From Leptotrichia massiliensis (lineage in GTDB: Bacteria > Fusobacteriota > Fusobacteriia > Fusobacteriales > Leptotrichiaceae): a stretch of DNA of 64,000 nucleotides. This document shows, in pieces, positions 51,338 to 61,192 of this stretch. Position 1 is the stretch's first letter. Each line of letters starts with the position of its first letter. The position numbers were made by a program, and so were the translations under genes. The notes under the pieces were generated by a model, which worked only from the letters and a program-made list of their open reading frames with translations, ran no database searches and was not told where the DNA came from. The stretch spans positions 868,001-932,000 of the forward strand of contig NZ_FNVZ01000005.1 of assembly GCF_900104625.1 (NCBI RefSeq), in the 5' to 3' direction.

Positions 51338-52528
51338 TTATACTGTATTTTGCAAAAAATCTAAAATATTTATATGCCTAATTCCATCTTCGCTCAAATC
51401 TATTTCATCCATCGAAATTATAAACTTATGAAAATTATCCTTGACTTTCTTTAATGGTGTTATCTCTCTCTTGAATGTATTTTCATCAAGTATCGTTGCT
51501 GACACTTGATAGTATTTTCTTTCATTATTTCGTTCTGCTATAAAATCTATTTCCAAATCCCCAATTTTACCTATATGCACAGTATAACCACGCCTAATCA
51601 ATTCCAAATAAACTATATTTTCCAAAATATGTCCAATATCACTATGTTTTTTATTTATAAGCAATTTTCTTAGTCCTATGTCAACTATGTAATATTTCTC
51701 CAGCGACTTTAAATGCTGCTTTCCTTTTATATCATAACGTCCAGCTTTGTACAATATAAACGACGATTTCAAGGCTTCTATATAATTTTCAACGGTAGAA
51801 GATGTCGTTTTTCTGCCATAAGAAACAAGTGTATCAGCTATTTTTTTGGGTGAAACAATATTTCCAATGTTTTCAAATAGAAATTTTACTACAGATTCAA
51901 GTAAAGTAATGTCCTGTACTTTATTTCTTGCAACTATATCTTTTAGCAAAACTGTGTTGTATATTCCCATTAAATAGTCTTTTCTTATATCATCATCATT
52001 TATTTGTGTCGCATAAGGAAATCCCCCATTTTCAAAATATTTATTCCAAGCCTGTCTCACATCCTGTATTTCATCCAATTTAAGATATTCAGAAAAAGAT
52101 AGAGGCAATATGGATATTTCAATGTATCTGCCTGAAAGCAGTGTTGCTAATTCGCCAGATAGCATCATCGCATTGGAACCTGTTATATAAATATCCGTAT
52201 TATCCTTTATAAACAATGAATCCACTGCCCTTTGAAAATTCTCAACTTCCTGAATTTCATCAATAAATATATAATTTTTTTTATTAGGAACAAGCCTTTC
52301 GTTTATATATTGATACAATAATTTATAATCTTTTAAATCTTCAAACTTTAAATCCTCAAAATTTATGGAAATTATCTGTTCTTCCAATACACCAGATTCT
52401 ATTAAAAAATTTCTAAATTGAGATAGCAATGTAGATTTTCCGCACCGCCTAACGCCTGTAATAACTTTTATTATTTGCATATCTTTTATTTTTTTCAATT
52501 TTTCCAAGTATTCAGTTCTTTTAACCAT
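51338..52528 (-). CDS. DUF4143-family AAA ATPase, copy 2
   Basis: The 396-residue paralogue of the 46830 gene has Walker A in ITGVRRCGKSTLL, Walker B in IFIDEIQEV, GSNAMMLSGELATLLSGRY, and the DUF4143 nuclease-like EIDFIAERNNERKYYQV. It starts after GAGGTGAT. It lies on the minus strand between hisD and the secreted protein gene. The two copies bracket hisB and hisC. Confidence 0.92.
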   Translation of the reverse strand: MVKRTEYLEKLKKIKDMQIIKVITGVRRCGKSTLLSQFRNFLIESGVLEEQIISINFEDLKFEDLKDYKLLYQYINERLVPNKKNYIFIDEIQEVENFQRAVDSLFIKDNTDIYITGSNAMMLSGELATLLSGRYIEISILPLSFSEYLKLDEIQDVRQAWNKYFENGGFPYATQINDDDIRKDYLMGIYNTVLLKDIVARNKVQDITLLESVVKFLFENIGNIVSPKKIADTLVSYGRKTTSSTVENYIEALKSSFILYKAGRYDIKGKQHLKSLEKYYIVDIGLRKLLINKKHSDIGHILENIVYLELIRRGYTVHIGKIGDLEIDFIAERNNERKYYQVSATILDENTFKREITPLKKVKDNFHKFIISMDEIDLSEDGIRHINILDFLQNTV

Positions 52529-52773
52529 AAAATCACCTCATACAAAGTATAACAAAAAAAAGAAAAATAATCAATTTTTTATTCTCAAATCAAAAAACTC
52601 CAAAATTTTAAGAACTTTTTATTTTTTGAAATAAAAACTTTCAAAAATTAAATACTTTTTATTTTAAAAATGAAAAATTTTAATATTTTGAAAAAGCCTG
52701 AAAACTAGAAATTTATAATTTTCAATCTTCTCAAAAAAATATTAAAAATCTGTTTTCAGACAAATTCTATTTT

Positions 52774-54054
52774 TTATTTATCAAATCTTTTTGAAACTGA
52801 ACGAGCATGTGCTGTAAGCCCTTCATTTTCAGCAAATTTAATTACTTTATCCTTAACTTCTTCAAGTCCTTGTTTTGAATAGTAAATAAACGAAGATTTT
52901 TTAACGAAATCGTCTACTGAGAGTGGAGAAGAGAATTTGGCAGTACCGCTTGTCGGCAATGTGTGATTTGGGCCTGCTAGATAATCTCCAATTGGTTCAG
53001 GCGTGTTGTGTCCCATAAATATTGATCCTGCGTTTTTTATTCTTGGCAATAATTCAAATGGATTTTCTACTGCCAGTTCCAAATGTTCCGGTGCAACATA
53101 ATTGCTTACAAAAACAGCATCATCCATATTGTCTACAATAACTATTCTTCCTTGAGTTTCAATCGATGTCCTTGCAATTTCCTCTCTTGGCAATTCCTTT
53201 AACTGCTTTTCCAATTCCTTAGTAACTTCATTTGCCAACTTTTCAGAAGTCGTAACTAATATGCAGGCTGCCAGTTTGTCGTGTTCCGCCTGTGACAATA
53301 AATCTGCCGCTGTATGAACTGGGTCTGCACTTTCATCAGCAATTATAAGCACTTCACTCGGTCCTGCTATCATGTCAATCGAAACTTCCCCATAAACCAT
53401 TTTTTTAGCCATTGCAACGTAAATATTTCCTGGCCCGCCAATTTTATATACTTTTGGAATAGTTTCCGTACCATAACTAAGGGCAGCTATTGACTGAGCT
53501 CCACCCACTTTAAAGATTCTGTCAACTCCAGAAATTTTTGCCGCAACAAGAATAGAGGATAAAATTGTTCCATCTGAAGTTGGAGGTGTTACCATTATAA
53601 TTTCATTACATCCAGCAATTTTAGCTGGAACTGCATTCATAAGCAGAGTCGAAGGGTAAGCCGCTGTTCCGCCAGGCACATAAAGTCCAACTTTTTCAAT
53701 CGGATTAATTACTTGCCCCAAAATTACGCCATTTTCCTGTCTTATTAAAAAATCATTCCTAACTTGTTTTTCGTGAAATTTCTTGATGTTGTCGTGTGAA
53801 TACTGAATAACTTCCATTAATTCCTTGTCAATTGTGTCAAAGGCTTTTTGAATTTCCTCCTGTGTAACTTCCAGATTTTCCAGTTTTACACCATCAAATT
53901 TTTCAGTATACTCTATCAAAGCCTTATCTCCTCTAGCTTTAACATCTTTCAGAATGCTTTCCACAGTTTCATTTACATCATCGTACGAAAACTGGCTTCT
54001 AGCAAGCTCTTTTTCCAAATCAACATTTTTTGAATACTTTATTGTCTTAATCAT
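52774..54054 (-). CDS. hisD: histidinol dehydrogenase
   Basis: The 426-residue zinc enzyme oxidises L-histidinol to histidine with two NAD. Signature segments are YVPGGTAAYPSTLLMNAVPAKIAG, VAMAKKMVYGEVSIDMIAGPSEV, DLLSQAEHD with a zinc ligand, APEHLELAVENP, and the closing GPNHTLPTSGTAKF. Normal length. It follows hisG (62-base gap) on the same strand. Confidence 0.97.
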   Translation of the reverse strand: MIKTIKYSKNVDLEKELARSQFSYDDVNETVESILKDVKARGDKALIEYTEKFDGVKLENLEVTQEEIQKAFDTIDKELMEVIQYSHDNIKKFHEKQVRNDFLIRQENGVILGQVINPIEKVGLYVPGGTAAYPSTLLMNAVPAKIAGCNEIIMVTPPTSDGTILSSILVAAKISGVDRIFKVGGAQSIAALSYGTETIPKVYKIGGPGNIYVAMAKKMVYGEVSIDMIAGPSEVLIIADESADPVHTAADLLSQAEHDKLAACILVTTSEKLANEVTKELEKQLKELPREEIARTSIETQGRIVIVDNMDDAVFVSNYVAPEHLELAVENPFELLPRIKNAGSIFMGHNTPEPIGDYLAGPNHTLPTSGTAKFSSPLSVDDFVKKSSFIYYSKQGLEEVKDKVIKFAENEGLTAHARSVSKRFDK

Positions 54055-54115
54055 AACGCATCACTCCATTTCACTTTTTTATTATATTTAAAATATTTTT
54101 ATCAATTTTTTTATT

Positions 54116-54733
54116 TTACAAAATTTCTTTTATCTTATTAACAATTTCCTCAATTTTTTTATTCTTAAATCTGTAACTTGACTTATTGGCAACAAATCTG
54201 GCACTTATATCTTCGATGTTTGTAAGAATCTTCAAATTATTTTCCTTCAAAGTTGTCCCAGTTTCAACTATATCCATTATCACATCAGAAAGTCCCAGAA
54301 TTGGGGCTATTTCGATAGAACCATTTAATTTTATAAGCTCTACATCCCTATTAATTGAGTCAAAATATTTTTTCGCCACATTAAGATACTTTGTTGCAAC
54401 CACAAGAGGTCTATCGAAATTTTCCTTAAAATCCATCGGTCCTGCAAGCGAAAACCTGCATTTCCCAAATCCCAAGTCCATTAATTCATATACATCAGGA
54501 TCTTCTTCAAGCAGTATATCCCTTCCTACAACTCCAATATCCGCACTTCCCTTTTCGACATAAACCCCTACATCCGACGGCTTCACTAAAAGAAATCTAA
54601 TATTTTTTTCCTCATTCTCAAAAATCAGTTTCCTATTATCTTCCTTCATTTCCGCACTTTCATAGCCTATTTTCTCAAATAAATTATACACTTTATTTCC
54701 TAATCTCCCTTTAGGAAGAGCTATATTTATCAT
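54116..54733 (-). CDS. hisG: ATP phosphoribosyltransferase catalytic subunit, short form
   Basis: The 205-residue short HisG catalyses the first step (ATP plus PRPP). It lacks the C-terminal regulatory domain of long forms and therefore needs HisZ, encoded immediately upstream with a gap of one base. Family marks are the start INIALPKGRLGNKVY, PSDVGVYVEKGSADIGVVGRD and DIVETGTTLKENNLK. The near overlap makes equal production of the two subunits likely. Confidence 0.96.
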   Translation of the reverse strand: MINIALPKGRLGNKVYNLFEKIGYESAEMKEDNRKLIFENEEKNIRFLLVKPSDVGVYVEKGSADIGVVGRDILLEEDPDVYELMDLGFGKCRFSLAGPMDFKENFDRPLVVATKYLNVAKKYFDSINRDVELIKLNGSIEIAPILGLSDVIMDIVETGTTLKENNLKILTNIEDISARFVANKSSYRFKNKKIEEIVNKIKEIL

Positions 54734-54734
54734 A

Positions 54735-55868
54735 CTATTCCTCCTTTTTCAATTCCCCGTTTTGAAAAATATATTTCTCATCAAAATTAAAAATTTCAAA
54801 ATCACTTTTACCTAAATTCTCAATATTTTCCGTCCTTACTCTAAGCCCCTTTTTCTGAAAATCATTCACAATTTCGACCAATTTTTCAAAATCACTGTTA
54901 TCATACGCAATCAAAATCTCAAAATCCTTTTTATCCGTATCCTTATAATACCCTTTCAATCCATCAGTCAAAATCGCAAATCCAACCGCTCCAGTATCAA
55001 CCCCAAATTTTTCAAACAATTTGTCGTATCTCCCACCAGTTAAAATTACATTTGGAAAGCCTTCAATATACCCTTGCAAAATAATTCCGTTGTAATAATT
55101 TAGATTTTTTACAACAGAAAAGTCAAATATAATTTTTGATTTCTTGTAAAATTTCATCAATAAACTGTTTAACTGTTTAAGTTCAGATAATATTTTTTTC
55201 GTATTGCCATTTATTTTATATTTTAAAAGTTCCTTTTCAATATTTTCCAAATTCCCCGATAATTCAGGAATTTTATAAATTAATTTTTTCACATTTTCTG
55301 AAATATGTTCATTTCTTTTTAGTATTTTTTGTATATCGTGGCTGTTTTTTCTATTAATGCAATCCAATATTTGTTCTTTTATTTCATATTCCAAATCGAA
55401 ATTTTCAAAAATTGAAGAAATAAATCCTGCATGCGACAAAACAATCATACTTTTTTTATTTATAATATCCAGACTTTTTACTGCAAGATTAATAATCTCA
55501 AAATCCAAAAACGTCGATTCTTTCCCAATTAATTCAATCCCCAGCTGTTCATCCTCTTCGTAACCAACATATTTTGTCAGATTGTAAGTATTTTCCTGAT
55601 AATAAATTTTACTGTATTTCAAAGACTGATCTTTAGACACCTTTTTAGCAACCGACAACGTAATATCGGGCCTCAATGCCAACAATTTTCCATTCGGACT
55701 CATAACAGTCAATACATTTCTATCAATAAAATCCTTATTTTCATTATACAAATCATATTCCTCGAAACTCGGAAGAGAAATCTTTTTATATCCATAAGAA
55801 TCATACATTTTTCGTATATTTAGTAACACTAAATCTTTTTTACTCATATTTTTTATATAATTTTTCAT
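54735..55868 (-). CDS. hisZ: ATP phosphoribosyltransferase regulatory subunit
   Basis: The 377-residue protein is a class II aminoacyl-tRNA synthetase-like paralogue of HisRS that activates short HisG and binds histidine for feedback control. Visible are MYDSYGYKKISLPSFEEYDLY, LALRPDITLSVAKKV, YYQENTYN, EQLGIELIG and TGGRYDKLFEKFG. The C-terminal anticodon-binding domain is replaced by a short tail. First gene of the his series, with a promoter at 55903-55931. Either the Met at 55868 or the Met seven codons later could start it. Confidence 0.93.
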   Translation of the reverse strand: MKNYIKNMSKKDLVLLNIRKMYDSYGYKKISLPSFEEYDLYNENKDFIDRNVLTVMSPNGKLLALRPDITLSVAKKVSKDQSLKYSKIYYQENTYNLTKYVGYEEDEQLGIELIGKESTFLDFEIINLAVKSLDIINKKSMIVLSHAGFISSIFENFDLEYEIKEQILDCINRKNSHDIQKILKRNEHISENVKKLIYKIPELSGNLENIEKELLKYKINGNTKKILSELKQLNSLLMKFYKKSKIIFDFSVVKNLNYYNGIILQGYIEGFPNVILTGGRYDKLFEKFGVDTGAVGFAILTDGLKGYYKDTDKKDFEILIAYDNSDFEKLVEIVNDFQKKGLRVRTENIENLGKSDFEIFNFDEKYIFQNGELKKEE

Positions 55869-55902
55869 AATTTACTTCACTTTCCACACCTGTTTTGCTT
55901 TT

Positions 55903-55931
55903 ATCTTATCATATAATCAAAATAATTGCAA
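55903..55931 (-). promoter_or_regulatory. promoter of the his series (hisZ)
   Basis: On the minus strand TTGCAA (55931-55926), 17-base spacer, TAAGAT (55908-55903). The leader is about 30 bases and holds no T-box, attenuator or leader peptide. The -35 overlaps the end of the Nudix terminator. Confidence 0.6.
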
Positions 55932-55957
55932 AAAAAGGAAGTTTTTATACTCCCTTT
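55929..55957 (-). terminator. terminator of the Nudix gene
   Basis: AAAGGGAGT and ACTTCCTTT pair through 9 bp (one G:U), followed by T's on the minus strand. Confidence 0.75.
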
Positions 55958-55994
55958 CATCCACTATTTTTAAATTTGATATAATTTTTCTCTT

Positions 55995-56594
55995 TTATTT
56001 TTCTAAATACTTATAATACCCCTTAAATTCCTCATCAGACTCATTTTCTCCTAGCAAAAACCACTCCAACTCAGCCTTTTCAATATTTTTTTCTTCATCC
56101 AAGACAAGTTTATACCGAAAATCAATATGAATATGCTCCCCTTCACTTTTCACAGGATTTTCAGGAATATCAATCACATTAACATCAATCAATCCAAAAT
56201 TTTGCATATTTTCATCAACTTTTGCAAAAAAACCAGTCTCTTCTACAAATTCACGGATAGCAGTATCTAAAGGCATCTCACCATTTTCTACATGTCCTGC
56301 TGGCAGTAAAATAGTTTTTAAATACGGATGTTTTATAAAATAACATTTCGCATTCTTAAAAACTACAGCACTCGCTGATAAATGAACTTTAGACTTTCTG
56401 TTCGTTAAATCCTTTATTTTCGTTTGTGATAATATTTCTGAAATTCTTTCAATTTTTGTTTTCAATTCAGGCTCGTATTCTGCTAAATTTTGTAAATGTT
56501 TTTTTAAGAAATTTATATTTTCTATTTTCAAAATTTTCTCCTTTTGGATATTTTCTTTAATTTTATAGTAAAACCACTTTAAAACAGAACTCAA
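55995..56594 (-). CDS. Nudix hydrolase
   Basis: The 199-residue protein has an N-terminal helical extension of about 65 residues and a Nudix domain. The Nudix box [23 protein letters not shown] (about 104-126) is complete, including the REFVEETG metal-binding glutamates. Substrate is not evident; nucleoside diphosphate derivatives are usual. It is upstream of the his genes and downstream of a dispersed repeat; it has its own terminator. Confidence 0.88.
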   Translation of the reverse strand: MSSVLKWFYYKIKENIQKEKILKIENINFLKKHLQNLAEYEPELKTKIERISEILSQTKIKDLTNRKSKVHLSASAVVFKNAKCYFIKHPYLKTILLPAGHVENGEMPLDTAIREFVEETGFFAKVDENMQNFGLIDVNVIDIPENPVKSEGEHIHIDFRYKLVLDEEKNIEKAELEWFLLGENESDEEFKGYYKYLEK

Positions 56595-56667
56595 AGGCTA
56601 TGACTATTTACTCAAACCCTAAGTTTGTATAATTTTTAATAGTTTAATTTTAAACGGGTTCGAGTAT
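56582..56667 (-). repeat. dispersed intergenic repeat, copy B (inverted)
   Basis: On the minus strand it matches copy A nearly base for base over TTTAAAATTAAACTATTAAA, the GGTTTGAGTAAA block, TAGTCAT and the GAGTTC end. It lies between folP and the Nudix gene. Confidence 0.75.
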
Positions 56668-56671
56668 AAAA

Positions 56672-57754
56672 TTAAATTTTATTATAAACTTCCAGCATAT
56701 TCAAAATATCCCTAGTTTTCTTTACATCATGAACTCGCAAAATCCTTCCGCCATCTTGTACCATTAGACTCTCAAACATCAATGTTCCCATAAGTCTTTC
56801 TTCTAGCGACAACCCAAATATTTTCTCATTAAAACTTTTTCTCGAAATAGCAATCATTATTGGTAATCTCATATTCCGTAAATATTTTACCGACTTAATT
56901 CTTTCCATATCTTCAGGTGTATTCATGCTGTTATTTGAAGAATATCCAACTCCTGGATCTATCGAAATTTTTTCTCTTTCAATTCCAGTTTCTAAAATTG
57001 CTTTTACTCGCTTATCAAAATAATTTTCCAAATAATTTTTCAAGTTTGGAATTTCATCAAACCGTCCATTATTCATCACAACCAACGCAGGTTTATATTT
57101 TTCAACTAATTTCAATTTTCTTTCCGAAGTAAATCCATTAAAATCATTAATAATATCAATACCCGCATCCAGTCCTTTTTCAATAACTTCCTCAGTATCA
57201 CTGTCTAAAGCCAGCACAATATCTGGAAACTCCTTTTTCACAGCCTCAATATATTTTTCAATCCGATTCCATTCTTCTTCTGCCGAAATATCATCAAAAT
57301 TAGGCTTCGATGATTTCCCCCCAAATTCAAATATTTTAGCCCCATTCCTAATATCTTCCTCAATTCGCTTCAAAACCTTATATACACTTGAATTTCTCCC
57401 ACCATCATAAAACGAATCTGGCGTAATATTCAAAATCGAATAAATAACTGATTCAGTTGTCAAATCAAACTCAAACCTATTCCCTTTCCAAATCAATCTA
57501 TTTTCTTGTAAAATCTCTTCCAATTTTTCAATTCCATTTTCAAATTCAAAACTATTTTCCATTTTCAAAATCTCAATCAGTTGTTTTAATTCTGAATATT
57601 TAAAAATAGCTGTAATCCCTTCATTTTTATTAAATGAAAAAATATTCTTTTCTTCCAAAAAATTCTCAAATTTAGGCAGTTCTTCTATATTTCCATTAAA
57701 TTCAATAATAATATTTTTTGAATCCTTATTCTTAATTTTACTGGTTTTAATCAT
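56672..57754 (-). CDS. folP: dihydropteroate synthase with N-terminal extension
   Basis: DHPS condenses 6-hydroxymethyl-dihydropterin pyrophosphate with p-aminobenzoate and is the sulfonamide target. The C-terminal 260 residues carry ILNITPDSFYDGGR, FEFGGKSSKP, LALDSDTEEVIE, IINDFNGF, SIDPGVGYSSNN and ISRKSFNEKIFG. About 100 N-terminal residues (EFNGNIEELPKFENFLEEKN and on) form an extra domain seen in some Firmicutes and Fusobacteria. I start at the ATG reading MIKTSKI; an earlier TTG at 57835 overlaps folC. The last gene of the folate block. Confidence 0.93.
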   Translation of the reverse strand: MIKTSKIKNKDSKNIIIEFNGNIEELPKFENFLEEKNIFSFNKNEGITAIFKYSELKQLIEILKMENSFEFENGIEKLEEILQENRLIWKGNRFEFDLTTESVIYSILNITPDSFYDGGRNSSVYKVLKRIEEDIRNGAKIFEFGGKSSKPNFDDISAEEEWNRIEKYIEAVKKEFPDIVLALDSDTEEVIEKGLDAGIDIINDFNGFTSERKLKLVEKYKPALVVMNNGRFDEIPNLKNYLENYFDKRVKAILETGIEREKISIDPGVGYSSNNSMNTPEDMERIKSVKYLRNMRLPIMIAISRKSFNEKIFGLSLEERLMGTLMFESLMVQDGGRILRVHDVKKTRDILNMLEVYNKI

Positions 57755-57818
57755 TTTTTTATTTCTTTCCCTTCTTAAATGGTATGCCTGTTTTTTTTTA
57801 ATATTTATTCTGATTAAA

Positions 57819-59201
57819 TTAAAAACATTTCTCAATAACTTTTTTTACTTCTCCTAACAAGTAAAATGATCCAACTACAAAAATACACTCATCTTCATTC
57901 TCTCTCAATTCCAACGCTTTCAAAAAAGCCTTCTCAATATTCTTTTCAGAAATTATAATATTTTTAGAGTTTTCAATTTTTTTATCTTCAAAATATTTTT
58001 CCAAAATCTCTGAATCCAATTTTCTTTCTTCGTTATTGGGTTCTGTCAATATAAAATTATCCCCAACTATTTTTAAAAGATTCACACATTTCTCAACTTC
58101 CTTATCCTTCAAAAATCCAACTACAAAAATCTTTTTCTTATTATCAAAATTCTTTTTAACATAATCTACAAATGCCTCGACACTATCCTCATTATGTGCC
58201 ACATCCAAATACACATTTTTAATTTCCCCAACTTTTTCCATTCTTCCTTCAATTTGCAATGTTCCCAAAGCTCTATCCAATATTTTTTCTGTATTTTCTA
58301 GAATATTTTCATCACAAAATCTAAAATACCACATTAAAACTGTTGCTAGATTCTCCAGCTGTTGTTCACCTTTTAGTCCAAATCTAAAAAAATATTCATT
58401 ATTTTTAAAATTTTTCCCAAAACCATAATTTCCAATTATTTCAGCTCTAACTTTATCTTGAAATTCTGAACCGTTTTCAGATGTTAAATCTTCTTTTTCA
58501 TAAATATTTTGGCTATTCTTTTCTTTATTTTCTACTTTTTCAATTTTTATATTTTTTTCAGCTAAAAAAATATCACAATTTTTATATTTTGCTTCTTTTT
58601 CCAAAATTTCATATACTACATCTCTCTGATTTGGAGCAATTATAACATTGCTCTGTTTTCTTATAATTTTTGACTTTGTTCGGCAAATTTCCTCAATCGT
58701 ATTTCCCAAAATATTTTTATGATCAATCCCAATCTTTGTAAAAATAGTATAATCAATTTTTGAAACTGCGTTCGTTGCATCCAGTTCCCCTCCAAGCCCA
58801 CATTCCAAAATCAAAACATTCACAGCCTTATTTTTAAAATGTATCATCGCAATCAAAAACACCATCTCAAAATACGACAAATCATTTTCCAAATCCAAAT
58901 CCAGCTCATTCAAAACCTGTCTTAACTTATTTTTATACTCTTCAAATTCCAACTCAGTAATTTCAACCCCATTAACCTTAATCAATTCATAAATTGTCCT
59001 TATTTGAGGACTCGTAAATAATCCAACTTTATATCCCGTTTCACACAAAATACTATTAATCATATAGCAAGTCGAACCTTTCCCATTCGTCCCACTAACA
59101 TGAATAACCTGAACATCACTCGCTGGATTATCCATTTTGTCTAAAATTTCTGCAAGCAAAGTTACTCTTTTCTTTTCTCCATATAATGATTCTTTCATCA
59201 C
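57819..59201 (-). CDS. folC: bifunctional folylpolyglutamate/dihydrofolate synthase
   Basis: The 460-residue Mur-ligase-family enzyme adds glutamate to dihydropteroate or folates. It shows HVSGTNGKGSTCYMI (P-loop, about 36-50), FTSPQIRTIYE, LECGLGGELDATNAV, TKIGIDHKNILGNTI and DVAHNEDSVEAF. A charged K/E/N-rich insertion is near 215-250. It lies 35 bases downstream of folE on the same strand. Confidence 0.94.
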   Translation of the reverse strand: MMKESLYGEKKRVTLLAEILDKMDNPASDVQVIHVSGTNGKGSTCYMINSILCETGYKVGLFTSPQIRTIYELIKVNGVEITELEFEEYKNKLRQVLNELDLDLENDLSYFEMVFLIAMIHFKNKAVNVLILECGLGGELDATNAVSKIDYTIFTKIGIDHKNILGNTIEEICRTKSKIIRKQSNVIIAPNQRDVVYEILEKEAKYKNCDIFLAEKNIKIEKVENKEKNSQNIYEKEDLTSENGSEFQDKVRAEIIGNYGFGKNFKNNEYFFRFGLKGEQQLENLATVLMWYFRFCDENILENTEKILDRALGTLQIEGRMEKVGEIKNVYLDVAHNEDSVEAFVDYVKKNFDNKKKIFVVGFLKDKEVEKCVNLLKIVGDNFILTEPNNEERKLDSEILEKYFEDKKIENSKNIIISEKNIEKAFLKALELRENEDECIFVVGSFYLLGEVKKVIEKCF

Positions 59202-59236
59202 TTTTTTCTCCCGATTTTTAATTATTTTTTAGAAGT

Positions 59237-59830
59237 TTAAGATTTAATCCCATCCAAAAACTCCTTCTTCCTATCCACATTCTCCTTAAATTCGCCACTA
59301 TAAAATGATGTTCTAGTCACAGAACCAATTTTATTAACCCCTCTCATTTCAATGCACATGTGTCGTGCCTCAACCACAACAGCAACTCCCAATGGATTTA
59401 ATATTTCTATCAATTTTTTTGCAACATTTACAGTAATTTCTTCTTGAACACTCAGTTTTCGTGAAATAAATTCAACAAGTCTTGGTATCTTGCTAAGTCC
59501 AATAACTTTATTATCTCTCGGAATATAAGCAACATGCACCTTTCCAAAAAATGGTAGCATATGATGCTCACACATTGAAAAAAAGGGTATTTCCTTCACA
59601 AGTACTATTTCTTGAGAATCACCTAAATCTACATCAAATAATTTATAATTTTCAAAATCATCTACACTTTTTGTACTCAGAATCTCATCATACATTTTTG
59701 CAACTCTTTTAGGAGTTTCAATAAGCCCTTCTCTATCCACATCTTCACCAATATTTATTAAAATTTCACGTACTGCATTTTCAATATTTTTTAATCTTGT
59801 TTCTTTATCTATATTTTTGTTTTTTTTCAT
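59237..59830 (-). CDS. folE: GTP cyclohydrolase I (FolE1)
   Basis: The 197-residue enzyme converts GTP to dihydroneopterin triphosphate. The zinc ligands are Cys and His in FFSMCEHHMLPFFGK (about 83-97) and Cys in RHMCIEMRGV (about 155). The start region KNIENAVREILINIGED is typical. First gene of folE-folC-folP. An upstream gap of 413 bases separates it from folK. Confidence 0.96.
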   Translation of the reverse strand: MKKNKNIDKETRLKNIENAVREILINIGEDVDREGLIETPKRVAKMYDEILSTKSVDDFENYKLFDVDLGDSQEIVLVKEIPFFSMCEHHMLPFFGKVHVAYIPRDNKVIGLSKIPRLVEFISRKLSVQEEITVNVAKKLIEILNPLGVAVVVEARHMCIEMRGVNKIGSVTRTSFYSGEFKENVDRKKEFLDGIKS

Positions 59831-60243
59831 TTTTTTACCTTTCTTTTTTTTTCGGTATTTTTCAATTCTCTTTTGATAAACTTTCTTCTTATATTTGTAG
59901 CATTAAGTAAGTCTAGTCCATATTTATTACATGATCTTATCTTTGTAAATTATTATTTACAATAAATGATATTTAAACTTACCCACTAACTTAACATTAT
60001 TTGTCTTTAATAAATAAAATTAATTCCTTTACAATAATAGTATATCTCTAAATTTATTCAATTACATTAGTAATTGTTAAATGAGTCGTTGTAATGATTT
60101 AATGATTGTAAATAAAATAATAAATACAATTAACGTCCGATAATTTAATTTAAAGATTCAAAAAATATAAGAATTATGATAATTCTTTTTATTGTATTCA
60201 AATATTTTAATTTGATCTATTAATTTTATAATTATTGGTTTTT
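59831..60243. other. intergenic gap between folK and folE
   Basis: A terminator-like hairpin at 60169-60187 and a likely folE promoter region are present, but no clear box pair could be chosen. It also holds CGTCCGATAA (60135-60144), which echoes an end of the 29097-29167 palindrome. No ORF is credible. Confidence 0.45.
60169..60187 (-). terminator. AT-rich hairpin after folK
   Basis: AAGAATT and AATTCTT form a stem. On the minus strand a run of T's follows within a few bases (ATATTTTTTG). Confidence 0.5.
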
Positions 60244-60732
60244 TCAAATTTTTTCAATTTTTTGATCCCCTGCTTTAACTAACTCATTTATTTTTTCTGC
60301 AATTTCTTCTTTGTCAAAATACTCTCCATCATAAATTTCACTCAATGGAACTAGTACAAATAATCTATTCAGCATTTCCTTATGTGGAACTATCAAATCA
60401 GGTTCGTTAATTTTTTTATCTGAAAAAATCAAAATATCAATATCAATCGTTCTTGGTCCCCATCTAATTTCCCTTTTTCTATCTAGTTCAGCTTCAATTT
60501 TATTTATGATTTTTAAGATTTCTCTTGCTGAAAAATCAGTTTCAATCTTAATTACTGCATTTAAAAACAAATCTTGCTCTAAATATCCAACAGGAGTTGT
60601 TTCGTATAATCCTGATTTTTTCAATACTTCAATTCCTTCAATTTTTTCAATTGCTTCAATAGCTTTTTGAATATATTCTTCTCTTTTTCCAATATTACTA
60701 CCCAAACTTAAATAAACTCTATTTTTAGCCAT
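60244..60732 (-). CDS. folK: HPPK (6-hydroxymethyl-dihydropterin pyrophosphokinase)
   Basis: The 162-residue enzyme has the start VYLSLGSNIGKREEYIQKAI, then LYETTPVGYLEQDLFLNAV, and the catalytic-loop segment RKREIRWGPRTIDIDILIF with the Asp pair, followed by IVPHKEMLNRLFVLVPL. Length is normal. It lies 28 bases after folB and supplies the pyrophosphate ester used by FolP. Confidence 0.96.
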   Translation of the reverse strand: MAKNRVYLSLGSNIGKREEYIQKAIEAIEKIEGIEVLKKSGLYETTPVGYLEQDLFLNAVIKIETDFSAREILKIINKIEAELDRKREIRWGPRTIDIDILIFSDKKINEPDLIVPHKEMLNRLFVLVPLSEIYDGEYFDKEEIAEKINELVKAGDQKIEKI

Positions 60733-60760
60733 TTTTATTTTATCCCTTTCCTTGCTCCGC

Positions 60761-61111
60761 CTAATCTTTTATCTGAATTTCAACACTGTCAAAAATTCCA
60801 TTAATTGGAACTGCTAATTTTCGTATATTTACTTGCACATATTCAATTTTTTCATTCATTTTTTTCATCTCTTCTATAATATCCAAAGCCAATGTTTCCA
60901 GCAAATCTACTCTGCTTGCTTTAACAATTTCCTCTATTTTTCTATAACAATCTCCATAACTCAATGTACTATTTATGTCATCATTTTTAATGATTTCCTT
61001 TGAAAGTGAAATGATTAAATCAATTTCAATATTTTGTCCAATTTTTTTTTCTTCTTCATAAACACCTATATATGAATGAAATTTCATGTTATTAATCTTT
61101 ATTTTATACAA
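60761..61111 (-). CDS. folB: dihydroneopterin aldolase
   Basis: The 116-residue tunnelling-fold enzyme has the start YKIKINNMKFHSYIGVYEEEKKIGQN with the catalytic Glu region, SYGDCYRKIEEIV, and the closing VQVNIRKLAVPINGIFDSVEIQI. It begins the folB-folK pair. AGGTAGATT lies upstream of the start. The upstream region contains repeat elements rather than a riboswitch. Confidence 0.95.
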   Translation of the reverse strand: MYKIKINNMKFHSYIGVYEEEKKIGQNIEIDLIISLSKEIIKNDDINSTLSYGDCYRKIEEIVKASRVDLLETLALDIIEEMKKMNEKIEYVQVNIRKLAVPINGIFDSVEIQIKD

Positions 61112-61192
61112 TTGAATCTACCTCATTTCTATTTAAAGTTTGTGTATATTTTAACATATAAAATCTTAAAAATAAATAGTGTTAATACTAAA

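Noticed and set aside
55869-55931. His leader peptide, T-box or attenuator before hisZ
   Set aside because: The predicted leader is about 30 bases with no run of His codons, no T-box motif and no alternative hairpins.
56630-56660. GGTTCGAGT-like sequence resembling a tRNA T-arm
   Set aside because: It is part of the dispersed repeat; no acceptor, D or anticodon stems could be built around it in either orientation.
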